Shown: piece after piece, positions 42,603 to 53,055 of the stretch
Position numbering within the stretch: position 1 is the first letter of the stretch
Layout of the letters: each line of letters starts with the position of its first letter
NCBI RefSeq assembly: GCF_021129305.1
Contig: NZ_JAJOMB010000007.1
Coordinates: 62,001 to 126,000, forward strand
Origin: Kineosporia babensis
Lineage (GTDB): Bacteria > Actinomycetota > Actinomycetes > Actinomycetales > Kineosporiaceae
Direction of reading: 5' to 3'
Length of the DNA stretch: 64,000 nt
The notes under the pieces: generated by a model
What the model saw: the letters and a program-made list of their open reading frames with translations, nothing else
The model's database searches: none
Told to the model about the DNA's origin: nothing
Position numbers and translations under genes: made by a program

Positions 42603-43024
42603 GCGTGCACACCCATACCGACCGGCACCAGTTCGGCTGGCTGCTGGGCAACTTCGTGCACCAGACCGACGGGGTACGCGAGGCGGTGGCCGTGTCCTCG
42701 GACGGGCTGCTGATCGCCAGCTCCGACGGCCTGACCCGGACCGAGGCCGACCACCTGGCCGCGATCGTCTCCAGCCTGTCCAGCCTGGGCCGTTCCGCCG
42801 CCCGGCGCTACGACTTCGACGGGCTGAAGCTGGTGATGATCGAGATGAACCGCGGATTCCTGCTGGTCTCGGCGATCGCCGGGGGCAGCTGCCTGGGCGT
42901 GGTCGCCGAGGGCGACTGCGACCTGGGCCTGATCGGCTACGAGATCGCCTCGCTGGCCGAGCGTTTCGGTCCGCTGCTGACCCCCGCGCTGATCTCCGAG
43001 TCCCGGCAGCACCTCCCGCAATGA
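42599..43024 (+). CDS. cvnB: Roadblock/LC7 domain protein of conservon
   Basis: A 141-residue roadblock/LC7 (MglB-like) protein: FGWLLGNFVHQTDGVREAVA, VSSDGLLIASSDGL, LVMIEMNRGFLLVSAIAGGS. Such proteins dimerise and regulate small GTPases. Four-base overlaps with both neighbours place it in a tight four-gene conservon with the GTPase CvnD. Confidence 0.95.
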   Translation: MSVHTHTDRHQFGWLLGNFVHQTDGVREAVAVSSDGLLIASSDGLTRTEADHLAAIVSSLSSLGRSAARRYDFDGLKLVMIEMNRGFLLVSAIAGGSCLGVVAEGDCDLGLIGYEIASLAERFGPLLTPALISESRQHLPQ

Positions 43025-43452
43025 CCGGGCCACGGGGGCAGGCGGGCAGGCGGGCGGCCGGCGGTCAGGGCGGCCCGGACCCTTCGCGCGCTCAGCTGCG
43101 GCCGGTCGGTGAGCACGAGTACGACCCGGCCGACGACATGGTGATCCGCCCGTTCCTGCTCACCGGCGGGCGGACCCGTCCGGTGCAGGAGGGCCTGCGG
43201 GTGGAGACGCTGGTCCACGCCCGCCCCCGCAGTGCTACCGCGGTGCTGCGTTTCGAGCACCAGCAGATCGTCCAGCTGTGCCGCGAGCCCACCTCGCTGG
43301 CGGAGATCTCGGCCGCCCTGCGAGTGCCCTTCGGGGTGGCCCGGGTGCTGGTGTCCGACCTTGTGGCCGACGGATCGGTGGTCGTCACCGAACGCGAAGA
43401 GCTGTCGATACAGCTGATCGAGAGGATCCGGGATCGTGTCCGCGCTCTATGA
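43021..43452 (+). CDS. cvnC: DUF742 protein of conservon
   Basis: A 143-residue DUF742 protein. After a Gly/Arg-rich N-terminus come the conserved RPFLLTGGRTRP, LETLVHARPR-like sequence (VETLVHARPRSATAVLRFEH) and a winged-helix-like end (EISAALRVPFGVARVLVSDL, VADGSVVV). DUF742 proteins are the third conservon component and may bind DNA or the GTPase. It overlaps cvnB by four bases and cvnD by 17. Confidence 0.95.
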   Translation: MTGPRGQAGRRAAGGQGGPDPSRAQLRPVGEHEYDPADDMVIRPFLLTGGRTRPVQEGLRVETLVHARPRSATAVLRFEHQQIVQLCREPTSLAEISAALRVPFGVARVLVSDLVADGSVVVTEREELSIQLIERIRDRVRAL

Positions 43453-44038
43453 CCGGACCACCAGCACCACGGTGGCCCCGGTGTCCGTCAAGATCGTCAT
43501 CAGTGGCGGTTTCGGCGTCGGCAAGACCACCTTCGTCGGCTCGATCTCGGAGATCGAGCCGCTGCTGACCGAGGCCGACATGACCGACGAGTCGGTCGGG
43601 GTGGACAACCGTGACCCGGTGCCGGGCAAGGTCACCACCACGGTCGCGCTCGACTTCGGCCGGATCAGCCTGGACGAGACGCTGCGGCTGTACCTGTTCG
43701 GCACCCCCGGCCAGGACCGGTACGCCTTCCTCTGGGACGACCTGGTGGAGGGCGCGCTGGGCGCCGTGGTGCTGCTGGACACCCAGCGCATCGAGGACTG
43801 CTTCCCGGCGATCGACTACTTCGAGGAGCACCGCGTGCCGTTCCTCGTGGCGGTCAACCACTTCCAGGACACCCGCCAGTTCGAGCTCGCCGAGGTCCGT
43901 GAGGCCCTTGGGGTGGACGACCTGGTCCCCCTGGTGCCGTGCGACGCGCGCCGACGCGACTCGGTCAAGGGTGTGCTGGTTGCGCTCACCGAAGAGGTCC
44001 TGGCCCGGCGGCTGGCCGAGCAGGCCGCCGTCTTCTGA
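43436..44038 (+). CDS. cvnD: Small GTPase of conservon (CvnD type)
   Basis: A 200-residue GTP-binding protein of the bacterial MglA/CvnD group. P-loop ISGGFGVGKTTFVGSI, switch region with TTTVALDFGRI, G3 motif GTPGQDRYAFLW, and a G4-like AVNHF. It is probably the output switch of the conservon, toggled by CvnB and the CvnA sensor. The GTG start at 43436 overlaps cvnC by 17 bp. Confidence 0.95.
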   Translation: MSALYDRTTSTTVAPVSVKIVISGGFGVGKTTFVGSISEIEPLLTEADMTDESVGVDNRDPVPGKVTTTVALDFGRISLDETLRLYLFGTPGQDRYAFLWDDLVEGALGAVVLLDTQRIEDCFPAIDYFEEHRVPFLVAVNHFQDTRQFELAEVREALGVDDLVPLVPCDARRRDSVKGVLVALTEEVLARRLAEQAAVF

Positions 44039-44177
44039 GTTTTCCGCTGGGGCTGTCTGCTGAAAGCCCTCGGCCGACATCGTTCCCCGAGGCAGGCACC
44101 CCCTCAGCCGCCGTTCGAGCCCTACCCAGCAACCACGTCCGTTGTTCTGGTTCTGCCCACCACGCAAGGAGAGTTCC

Positions 44178-45173
44178 GTGACCACCGTGCGCACCAGGCT
44201 GACCGCCGTGAACCGGCGCGCCCGCAGGGCCGCCCTGGTCGCCGGAGCCGGGCTGCTCGCCCTCAGCGCCTGCGGCTCCCCCGCGCCCGAAGTGGTCCCC
44301 GCGCCGGGCGTCCAGCCCACCGACTGCGGCACCGTGACCCTGGCCGAGAACCCCTGGGTCGGCTACTCGGCCAACCTTGCCGTGATCAGCTACCTGGCCC
44401 GCAACGAGCTGGGCTGTGAGGTCAAGGTGCAGAAGGAGGCCGAGGCGGAGTCCTGGCAGCATCTGGCCGACGGCAGCGTCGACGCGATCCTGGAGAACTG
44501 GGGCCACGACGACCTGAAGAAGAAGTACATCGACAACGACAAGGTCGCGGTCGAGGCCGGGCTCACCGGCAACCAGGGAGAGATCGGCTGGTACGTACCG
44601 CCGTGGATGGCCGAGGAGCACCCCGACATCACCAGCTGGCGCAACCTGGACAAGTACACCGACCTGTTCGCCGCCCCCGGCAGCGGCGGTCAGGGCCAGT
44701 TCCTCGCCGGTGACCCCACGTACGTGACCAACGACAAGGCACTGATCAAGAACCTCGGTCTGGACTTCAAGGTGGTCTACCTGGGCGACGAGGACAAGCT
44801 GATCGAGGCCTTCCGGCAGGCCGAGCGCGACCGGGAGCCGATGATCGGCTACTTCTACTCACCGCAGTGGCTGCTGTCGGAGATCGAGCTGGCCCACGTG
44901 AAGCTGCCGGCCTACACGCCGGGCTGCGACGCCGACCCGGAGACGGTGCGCTGCGACTACCAGCCCTTCGACCTGGACAAGATCCAGAACCGCGACTTCG
45001 CCTACTCGGGCAGCCCGGCCGCTGCGCTGATCCAGCGCTTCCGCTGGAGCAACGACGACCAGAACCAGGTGGCCCGGGACCTGAACGCCGGGATGCAGCC
45101 GGACGAGGCGGCCAAGCGCTGGCTTGACGCCAACGAGGACACCTGGCGAGAGTGGCTGCCCACCGGGGGGTGA
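44178..45173 (+). CDS. Glycine betaine/choline-type ABC substrate-binding lipoprotein
   Basis: A 331-residue lipoprotein: signal peptide with lipobox LLALSACGS, then an OpuAC-like binding fold (LAENPWVGYSANLAVISYLA, DAILENWGHDDLKKKYID, GYFYSPQWLLSEIE). These are typical of quaternary-amine binding proteins. GTG 44178 follows AAGGAGAG at ideal spacing. No permease or ATPase gene is adjacent; it stands alone directly behind the conservon, which raises the possibility of a sensory rather than transport role. Confidence 0.9.
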   Translation: MTTVRTRLTAVNRRARRAALVAGAGLLALSACGSPAPEVVPAPGVQPTDCGTVTLAENPWVGYSANLAVISYLARNELGCEVKVQKEAEAESWQHLADGSVDAILENWGHDDLKKKYIDNDKVAVEAGLTGNQGEIGWYVPPWMAEEHPDITSWRNLDKYTDLFAAPGSGGQGQFLAGDPTYVTNDKALIKNLGLDFKVVYLGDEDKLIEAFRQAERDREPMIGYFYSPQWLLSEIELAHVKLPAYTPGCDADPETVRCDYQPFDLDKIQNRDFAYSGSPAAALIQRFRWSNDDQNQVARDLNAGMQPDEAAKRWLDANEDTWREWLPTGG

Positions 45174-45432
45174 GCGTTGGTGGCGGACTGCCCGTTCGTA
45201 CCGCGCGAAAGTCGGCGCAGCCTCCCAGCTTTTCCCCGACCTGCCCCTGACCTGCAGTAACGCGCCGACCACGAGCCGTGTGGCTTCTCACAACCGGAGC
45301 ACCGGATGTGGTGATCGGCTGACCGGCGAGTCCGGGAATGAGTAGGGTGACTTAGCGCTCGCATGATGCCGGGCCCACAGATCGGCAAGCCCGTCCCATC
45401 GTCGAGCGAAGGCAGAGAGGTCTAGCCGCGAC

Positions 45433-48400
45433 ATGCCACGTCCGAACATTTCGGATCAGGAACAGCATCCGCGCAGCCGAAGAGAGCTGCGGGAGCTCGA
45501 GCGTCAGCGGGCCAGCGCCCCGGAGACGCCGGCGCCGGTGGCGCCGGAAGAAACTCCGGAAGAGCGCGCCCACGGACGCCGGGCAGCAGCCCCGCCTGCC
45601 GCATCTTCGCCACGTTCTGCTGTCGAGCCTGCACCGCCTGTTTCACCGCCCGCGCCGGATGTTTTCGGCGGCCGTGGCGCCGTTCGGGGCCCTGCACAAC
45701 CCGTTTCGGGCTATGCACCGTCGGTCACATCTACCGTAACGGAAGATTCTCGTCAGGGGCGCCGTTCCAGCGGTTTCGAGCCTCCGGTTTACGAACGTCA
45801 GGACGACCTGGACTGGAACCGCCGGCGCGGTGCGGCTCCTGAGCCGCCGCAGGAGTGGGTCCAGGACCGGCCTTCGGCCCGGGTGTCGCCGAACAATCAC
45901 CGTCGCTCCGAGAACGGGGCACTGCCCGGCGATGTGACGCGGCGCGCACCCGACTCCCCTGATGCCTGGGCTCCGCCCGCTTCCGGTTCTGCGTTCCAGG
46001 GGCCCGATGCGTTTCAGGGGCCCAGTTCGTTCCAGGGGTCTGGTGGGTTCCCTCCGCCGGGGCCGACTGATGCGCCGCCGAGCGGGTACTACAGCCCGTC
46101 CGCGGTGACGCCGCCGTCGATCCCGATTCCTATCTCCCCGTCGCACGGACCTACGCCGCAACTGCCTGAGCCGGAACTGCCGGGGCGTCCTCTGCCCGGT
46201 GTGCCCGGCATGGACGAGACGCGTCGGGCTCCGGGCCATTCAGGCACCCCGGCCGGTGGTCGGCCGCGGATGCGTGAGCGCGGTACCCCCACCCCTGGTT
46301 TGGACCGGCCGGCGGCCGAGCGTCCGGACGGTCGCTGGGACGGGCCCCTGCCCGGCTCGCGTCCGGCCGCGCCGCCGTTGTCCGGTACAGACGCGCCGCA
46401 GAACCGCGCCCCGGGTGGGCCGTACACGCCGGTGCCGCCGGGTTCGCTGCTGGGTGGCGGGCTCACCGAGCCTCGTTCCGGTGCAGGCGCTCCGGAGGAC
46501 GATCCGTTCCCGTCGTCGCGTTCCCGTCGCGGCCCCGACAGTGGGGACTCAGGTGCTTTCCCGGGCGGGCGCCGTGGGCCAGGTACGGGCGACTCTGGTC
46601 CGTTCCCGTCCGCACGTTCTCGCCGTGGTCCCGACAGTGGCGACTCTGGCGCATTCCCGAGCGGACGTCGTGGGCCGGTAACCGGCGACTCGGGCCCCTT
46701 CCCCTCTGCTCGTGAAGACGTCACGCGGCGGGCACCGGGTAGCGGTGACTCGGGGCCGTTCCCGTCCGCACGTTCTCGTCGCGGTCCCGACAGTGGCGAC
46801 TCGGGCGCATTCCCCGGTTCACGTCGTGGTCCGGACAGTGGCGATTCCGGCCCCTTCCCTGGCGCGCGCCGTGGGCCGGGTACGGGCGACTCTGGTCCGT
46901 TCCCGTCCGCACGTTCTCGTCGCGGTCCCGACAGCGGAGACTCGGGCCCGTTCCCCGGCGAACGTCGTGGGCCGGGTACGGGCGACTCCGGGCCGTTCCC
47001 CTCGTCCCGTGAAGACGTCACCCGTCGCGCGCCCGGCTCACGCCGTGGTCCGGACAGTGGAGACTCCGGGCCGTTCGCGCCGCGCGAGGGCTCACGCCGA
47101 GGCCCTGAGAGTGGAGACTCTGGTCCTTTCCCCGGTACACGCCGTGGTCCGGGGATCGGGGATCTTCCTGGCAGCCGTACCGCTTCCCCCGCCGACGGTT
47201 TCGAGCCGCCGCGGAGCCGTCGTTCCGCGCGCTCAGACGAGCGCGCTCCCGATGCCTCGCCTGCGCAGGGGCTGCTCGGACGCGATGCCGACGGCCCGGA
47301 CTTCGCTCCTCGAGGGCGCTTCGGGCGCAACGTGGACATGCCACGCGGCGACCGGGACGACCGGATGGAGAAGGGTGAGCGCACCACGCCGGCTCCTGAC
47401 CGCAGCGAGCGTGGTCTGCGCAGCCGTTCCGGTACCCCCGGCCACGGAAACACCGGCAGCCGCGGAAACACCGGCGGTCGCGGCATCAGTGGTGCTGGCA
47501 GTGGTGGCATCAGTGCCGGCAGCCCGAGCGGCAACCGTGGCGTAGGGCCGCGCCCTCCGGCCCAGGCGAACCCGCAGCAGAGCATGCGGCCGGTCAAGAA
47601 GACCTGGCGGGACTGGCGTCCCAACCAGATCGTCCTGCGCCGCAACCAGGTGCTCACTCTGGGGCTGGTCACCGCCCTGGTGATCCTGATCGCGGTGGCC
47701 GGGGTGTACAAGTCGATGACCGCCGAAGAGGCCCCGGTGCTGACCGGGGCGGATGTCACCACCCCGAAGGAGACCCAGAGCGCCGCCACCACCGTGCCGC
47801 TGAAGGGCCGGATGGGCGCCTTCACCCAGACCGACTCCGCCGCCTACGACGAGTTCGAGAAGTGGTGGGGGATGGACCTGACGTACGTCGTGGACTTCGG
47901 CGACCGCAAGACCTGGGAGCAGATCGCCAACCCGGCGCACGTGCTGGACACCTGGAACAAGGACAAGTACCGCCTCGTCCTCGGTGTGCCGATGCTGCCG
48001 GACGAACTCCTGGACGCCGGGATGGAGTCCTGGGACGAGGACGCCATGCCGGTCAAGAAGCGGGAGATGGCCAAGGGCGGCGACGGCGACTACGACCAGT
48101 ACTTCACCGAGCTCGGCGAGAACCTGGTGGCGGCCGGCCAGGAGGACGCGATCCTGCGGGTCGGCTGGGAGATGAACATCGAGTCGTGGATGTGGGGCAT
48201 CGACGACCCGAAGATCTACGTGAAGTACTACAAGCAGATCGTCGACACCATGCGCGAGGTGCCGGGCAACAAGTTCGAGTTCGACTGGAACGTCAACAAC
48301 GGCTACAACCCGAACTCCGCCCCCGACTACTACCCGGGCGACAAGTACCTCGACTACGTCGGGGTGGACGTGTACGACCTGCACAAGGGCAACTACCCCT

Positions 48401-48750
48401 ACCCGAAGAAGTGCTCGCAGGCCTGCCGGGAAGAGATGCAGACCGCCGCCTGGGAGCAGAACATCTTCGGTGGCCCGACCGGGCTGAGCTTCTGGACCAC
48501 CTTCGCCGCCGAGCACGGCAAGCCGGTCTCGATCCCGGAGTGGGCGCTGTGGGACCGGGTGGACAACACCGGAGGCGCCGACAACCCGCTCTTCATCCAG
48601 TTCATGCACGACTACCTGACCCGGTCGCAGAACAACGTCGCCTACGCGAACTACTTCGAGGCCAACTCCGCCCAGGGCGACCACATGCTCACCGAGTCGT
48701 TCCCGAAGAGCGCCAAGGTGTTCAAGGAGCTCTTCTCCCCGAAGAAGTAG
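45433..48750 (+). CDS. Membrane-anchored GH26 glycosidase with long repetitive cytoplasmic region
   Basis: A 1105-residue type II membrane protein. Residues 1-735 are disordered and rich in Pro, Gly, Ser and Arg, with a dozen copies of a motif like RRGPDSGDSGPFP between about 365 and 580. A single helix follows at about 738-758 (VLTLGLVTALVILIAVAGVY), then an exported domain (about 785-1105) of GH26 type (beta-mannanase family). The acid/base Glu lies in RVGWEMN (E913) and the nucleophile in SIPEWALW (E1036). It probably cuts or binds a mannan-like wall or capsule glycan. The start at ATG 45433 is plausible but its ribosome site is weak. The cytoplasmic part, larger than the enzyme, is highly unusual. 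Confidence 0.88.
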   Translation: MPRPNISDQEQHPRSRRELRELERQRASAPETPAPVAPEETPEERAHGRRAAAPPAASSPRSAVEPAPPVSPPAPDVFGGRGAVRGPAQPVSGYAPSVTSTVTEDSRQGRRSSGFEPPVYERQDDLDWNRRRGAAPEPPQEWVQDRPSARVSPNNHRRSENGALPGDVTRRAPDSPDAWAPPASGSAFQGPDAFQGPSSFQGSGGFPPPGPTDAPPSGYYSPSAVTPPSIPIPISPSHGPTPQLPEPELPGRPLPGVPGMDETRRAPGHSGTPAGGRPRMRERGTPTPGLDRPAAERPDGRWDGPLPGSRPAAPPLSGTDAPQNRAPGGPYTPVPPGSLLGGGLTEPRSGAGAPEDDPFPSSRSRRGPDSGDSGAFPGGRRGPGTGDSGPFPSARSRRGPDSGDSGAFPSGRRGPVTGDSGPFPSAREDVTRRAPGSGDSGPFPSARSRRGPDSGDSGAFPGSRRGPDSGDSGPFPGARRGPGTGDSGPFPSARSRRGPDSGDSGPFPGERRGPGTGDSGPFPSSREDVTRRAPGSRRGPDSGDSGPFAPREGSRRGPESGDSGPFPGTRRGPGIGDLPGSRTASPADGFEPPRSRRSARSDERAPDASPAQGLLGRDADGPDFAPRGRFGRNVDMPRGDRDDRMEKGERTTPAPDRSERGLRSRSGTPGHGNTGSRGNTGGRGISGAGSGGISAGSPSGNRGVGPRPPAQANPQQSMRPVKKTWRDWRPNQIVLRRNQVLTLGLVTALVILIAVAGVYKSMTAEEAPVLTGADVTTPKETQSAATTVPLKGRMGAFTQTDSAAYDEFEKWWGMDLTYVVDFGDRKTWEQIANPAHVLDTWNKDKYRLVLGVPMLPDELLDAGMESWDEDAMPVKKREMAKGGDGDYDQYFTELGENLVAAGQEDAILRVGWEMNIESWMWGIDDPKIYVKYYKQIVDTMREVPGNKFEFDWNVNNGYNPNSAPDYYPGDKYLDYVGVDVYDLHKGNYPYPKKCSQACREEMQTAAWEQNIFGGPTGLSFWTTFAAEHGKPVSIPEWALWDRVDNTGGADNPLFIQFMHDYLTRSQNNVAYANYFEANSAQGDHMLTESFPKSAKVFKELFSPKK
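46525..47170 (+). repeat. In-frame repeats coding for RRGPDSGDSGPFP-like units
   Basis: Twelve clear copies plus one decayed copy of a 13-residue motif centred on GDSG, spaced 39 to about 66 bp apart and interspersed with SARS and SREDVTRRAPGS. The DNA copies share CGTCGTGGTCC and GACAGTGGCGACTC-like stretches. Regular Ser/Thr next to Asp/Gly suggests possible phosphorylation sites. Confidence 0.88.
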
Positions 48751-48787
48751 ATCATCTGCGTCACGCGGAAATCACTGCGTGTCATCG

Positions 48788-48813
48788 TCGGCCGGGTCAT
48801 CGCACCCGGCCGA
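48788..48813 (+). terminator. Rho-independent terminator after the GH26 gene
   Basis: TCGGCCGGGT and ACCCGGCCGA form a perfect 10-bp stem with the 6-base loop CATCGC, followed by TGGTGTTTT. It lies 38 bp after the GH26 stop. Confidence 0.85.
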
Positions 48814-49016
48814 TGGTGTTTTGATCATGGCTTTACGTTTCTTAACGCTTACCCTGGGCAATCAGCGTTCCTGGCTGCTTCGATGCCCAAAAGGGCAGCG
48901 GCAGACACATGCGGTGACGGTGCATGCTTAAATTCGCATGAGCTTGGCCACAACGGGTGACCGGGCCGCCGGAACTGCCCTGAGCTGCGAAAACGCCGAG
49001 CGGGCGGGACTACCGA

Positions 49017-49032
49017 ACGTGTCCGGACACGT
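49017..49032. promoter_or_regulatory. ACGTGTCCGGACACGT palindrome upstream of the c-di-AMP riboswitch
   Basis: A perfect 16-bp palindrome with the TGTCCGGACA core also found before ppdK and mdh. Shortly after it come two direct repeats GGTCACATT at 49063-49071 and 49077-49085, 14 bp apart, in the likely promoter of the NlpC/P60 leader. Confidence 0.55.
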
Positions 49033-49149
49033 AGCACACAAGGTGCCGGTTCCCATGACCCGGGTCACATTCCCCCGGTCACATTTTGATTACTCCCCGA
49101 ATGGACGTAGTGTCTCGGTCGGCCCTTCACCCGAGGGGCTGGGCGACCG

Positions 49150-49320
49150 TCCTGCCGAGGTCCATCGGCGGCCGCCGGAGCAAATCAGATGGACGCCGGG
49201 GAACCATCCGGCACCGGGTCTCACCACCCGGGGCCACGGGGCGAAGCCGACTCAGCCGAGCCGGCCGGGCAACTTCCGCCCGAGCCCGTCAGCTCACCTG
49301 GTAGGCGAGGGAAGGACACA
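49150..49320 (+). ncRNA. c-di-AMP (ydaO-yuaA) riboswitch
   Basis: The leader of the NlpC/P60 gene carries the conserved ydaO blocks: CGCCGGGGAACC near 49194-49205, the 3' core CGAGCCCGTCAGCTCACC and GTAGGCGAGGGAAGGA ending at 49316. These match the family consensus closely, and actinobacterial members typically precede cell-wall hydrolase genes such as rpf and NlpC/P60, as here. High c-di-AMP would be expected to switch the gene off. The 5' boundary is approximate. Confidence 0.88.
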
Positions 49321-49327
49321 TACCTCT

Positions 49328-50170
49328 TTGGAGAAATCGCGCGTTCGAAGATCCGTCATGCCGCTCGGCGCCGTGGTCACCGGAGCAGCGTTGACACTCA
49401 CCGGAGGCATTCCGGCTCAGGCCGCCGACGGATCTGCCGGCGGCCAGGACGAGGCACTGAACACCGCCGCCCTGAAGACCGCCACCGTGAAGGTGAGCGA
49501 CACCGAGACCGCGAAGATCACGCGAAAGGCCACTGCGAAGGCCAGCGCGCGGTACACCAAGAAGGTCAAGGCCACCGCCAGCGTCACGGCGTGGTCCACG
49601 CGGACGGCCAAGGCCACCCGCAGTGTCACGGTGACCACCAAGGCCACCGACTACAGCACCGCTCTGGCCGAGGCGAAGAAGCAGGCCAAGAAGAAGGCGC
49701 ACGAGCGGGCCAAGTCCGCCGCCATCGCCGAGGCCAAGAAGCAGGCCGTCGCCAACTCCAAGAAGAAGGCCAAGCACCGGGCCGAGCAGAAGGCCGAGAA
49801 GCTGGCCTTCGACAAGTTCGGCAAGGAGGTCGTCGCCGACGCCGCGAAGCTCAAGGGCACGCCCTACAAGTGGGGCGGCACCACCCGCAGCGGTTTCGAC
49901 TGCTCGGGCTACGTGGGCTACGTGATGCGCCAGTCCGGCGTCACGCACCTGAGCCGGACCTCGCACGCCATGCGCGGGGACACCAAGAAGATCTCCAAGC
50001 GGGCCAAGAAGAAGGGCGACCTGGTCTTCTTCGCCAACAGCGGGGGCAAGGTCTACCACGTCGGCATCTACGCCGGCTCGGGCAAGATCTGGCACTCCCC
50101 CGGCTCCGGCCGCAGCGTCACCAAGGCCGACATCTGGACTTCGAGCTACACCGTCGGGCGCGTCGCCTGA
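49328..50170 (+). CDS. Secreted NlpC/P60 cell-wall endopeptidase with Ala/Lys-rich coiled coil
   Basis: A 280-residue secreted protein if TTG 49328 is the start, which gives a basic signal peptide (MEKSRVRRSVMPLG...IPAQAA); ATG 49358 would leave no basic end. The middle (about 55-160) is a repetitive Ala/Lys/Thr-rich region (EAKKQAKKKAHERAKSAAIA), likely an extended helix that binds the anionic wall. The C-terminal NlpC/P60 domain has catalytic Cys in GFDCSGYVGYVM and His in KVYHVGIYAG, with HSPGSG completing the site; it cleaves peptide stems of peptidoglycan. Expression is probably governed by the c-di-AMP riboswitch immediately upstream. Confidence 0.9.
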   Translation: MEKSRVRRSVMPLGAVVTGAALTLTGGIPAQAADGSAGGQDEALNTAALKTATVKVSDTETAKITRKATAKASARYTKKVKATASVTAWSTRTAKATRSVTVTTKATDYSTALAEAKKQAKKKAHERAKSAAIAEAKKQAVANSKKKAKHRAEQKAEKLAFDKFGKEVVADAAKLKGTPYKWGGTTRSGFDCSGYVGYVMRQSGVTHLSRTSHAMRGDTKKISKRAKKKGDLVFFANSGGKVYHVGIYAGSGKIWHSPGSGRSVTKADIWTSSYTVGRVA

Positions 50171-50232
50171 TCCACTGAACGCCGGGGTCCAGCAGCTGGG
50201 CCCTGCTGCCCACAACCCCTCCGGTGGGCAGA

Positions 50233-50268
50233 CGAAAGGCCGGGACTCCGACGAGTCCCGGCCTTTCG
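50233..50268. terminator. Bidirectional terminator between NlpC/P60 and mdh
   Basis: A perfect 15-bp stem (CGAAAGGCCGGGACT with AGTCCCGGCCTTTCG) and the 6-base loop CCGACG lie between two convergent genes. AAA and TTT at the stem edges let it work in both directions. Confidence 0.9.
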
Positions 50269-50285
50269 GTCGTTCGGGGAGCTGC

Positions 50286-53046
<2,761 letters not shown>

Positions 53047-53055
53047 GCATCGACG

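Noticed and set aside
46525-47170. Repeat array in the GH26 gene as a CRISPR or mobile element
   Set aside because: The repeats are in frame and degenerate, with no spacers or terminal repeats.
50242-50259. GGGACT...AGTCCC as a DosR box
   Set aside because: The arms are separated by six bases and not two, and lie in a perfect 15-bp hairpin between convergent genes, so it is a terminator.
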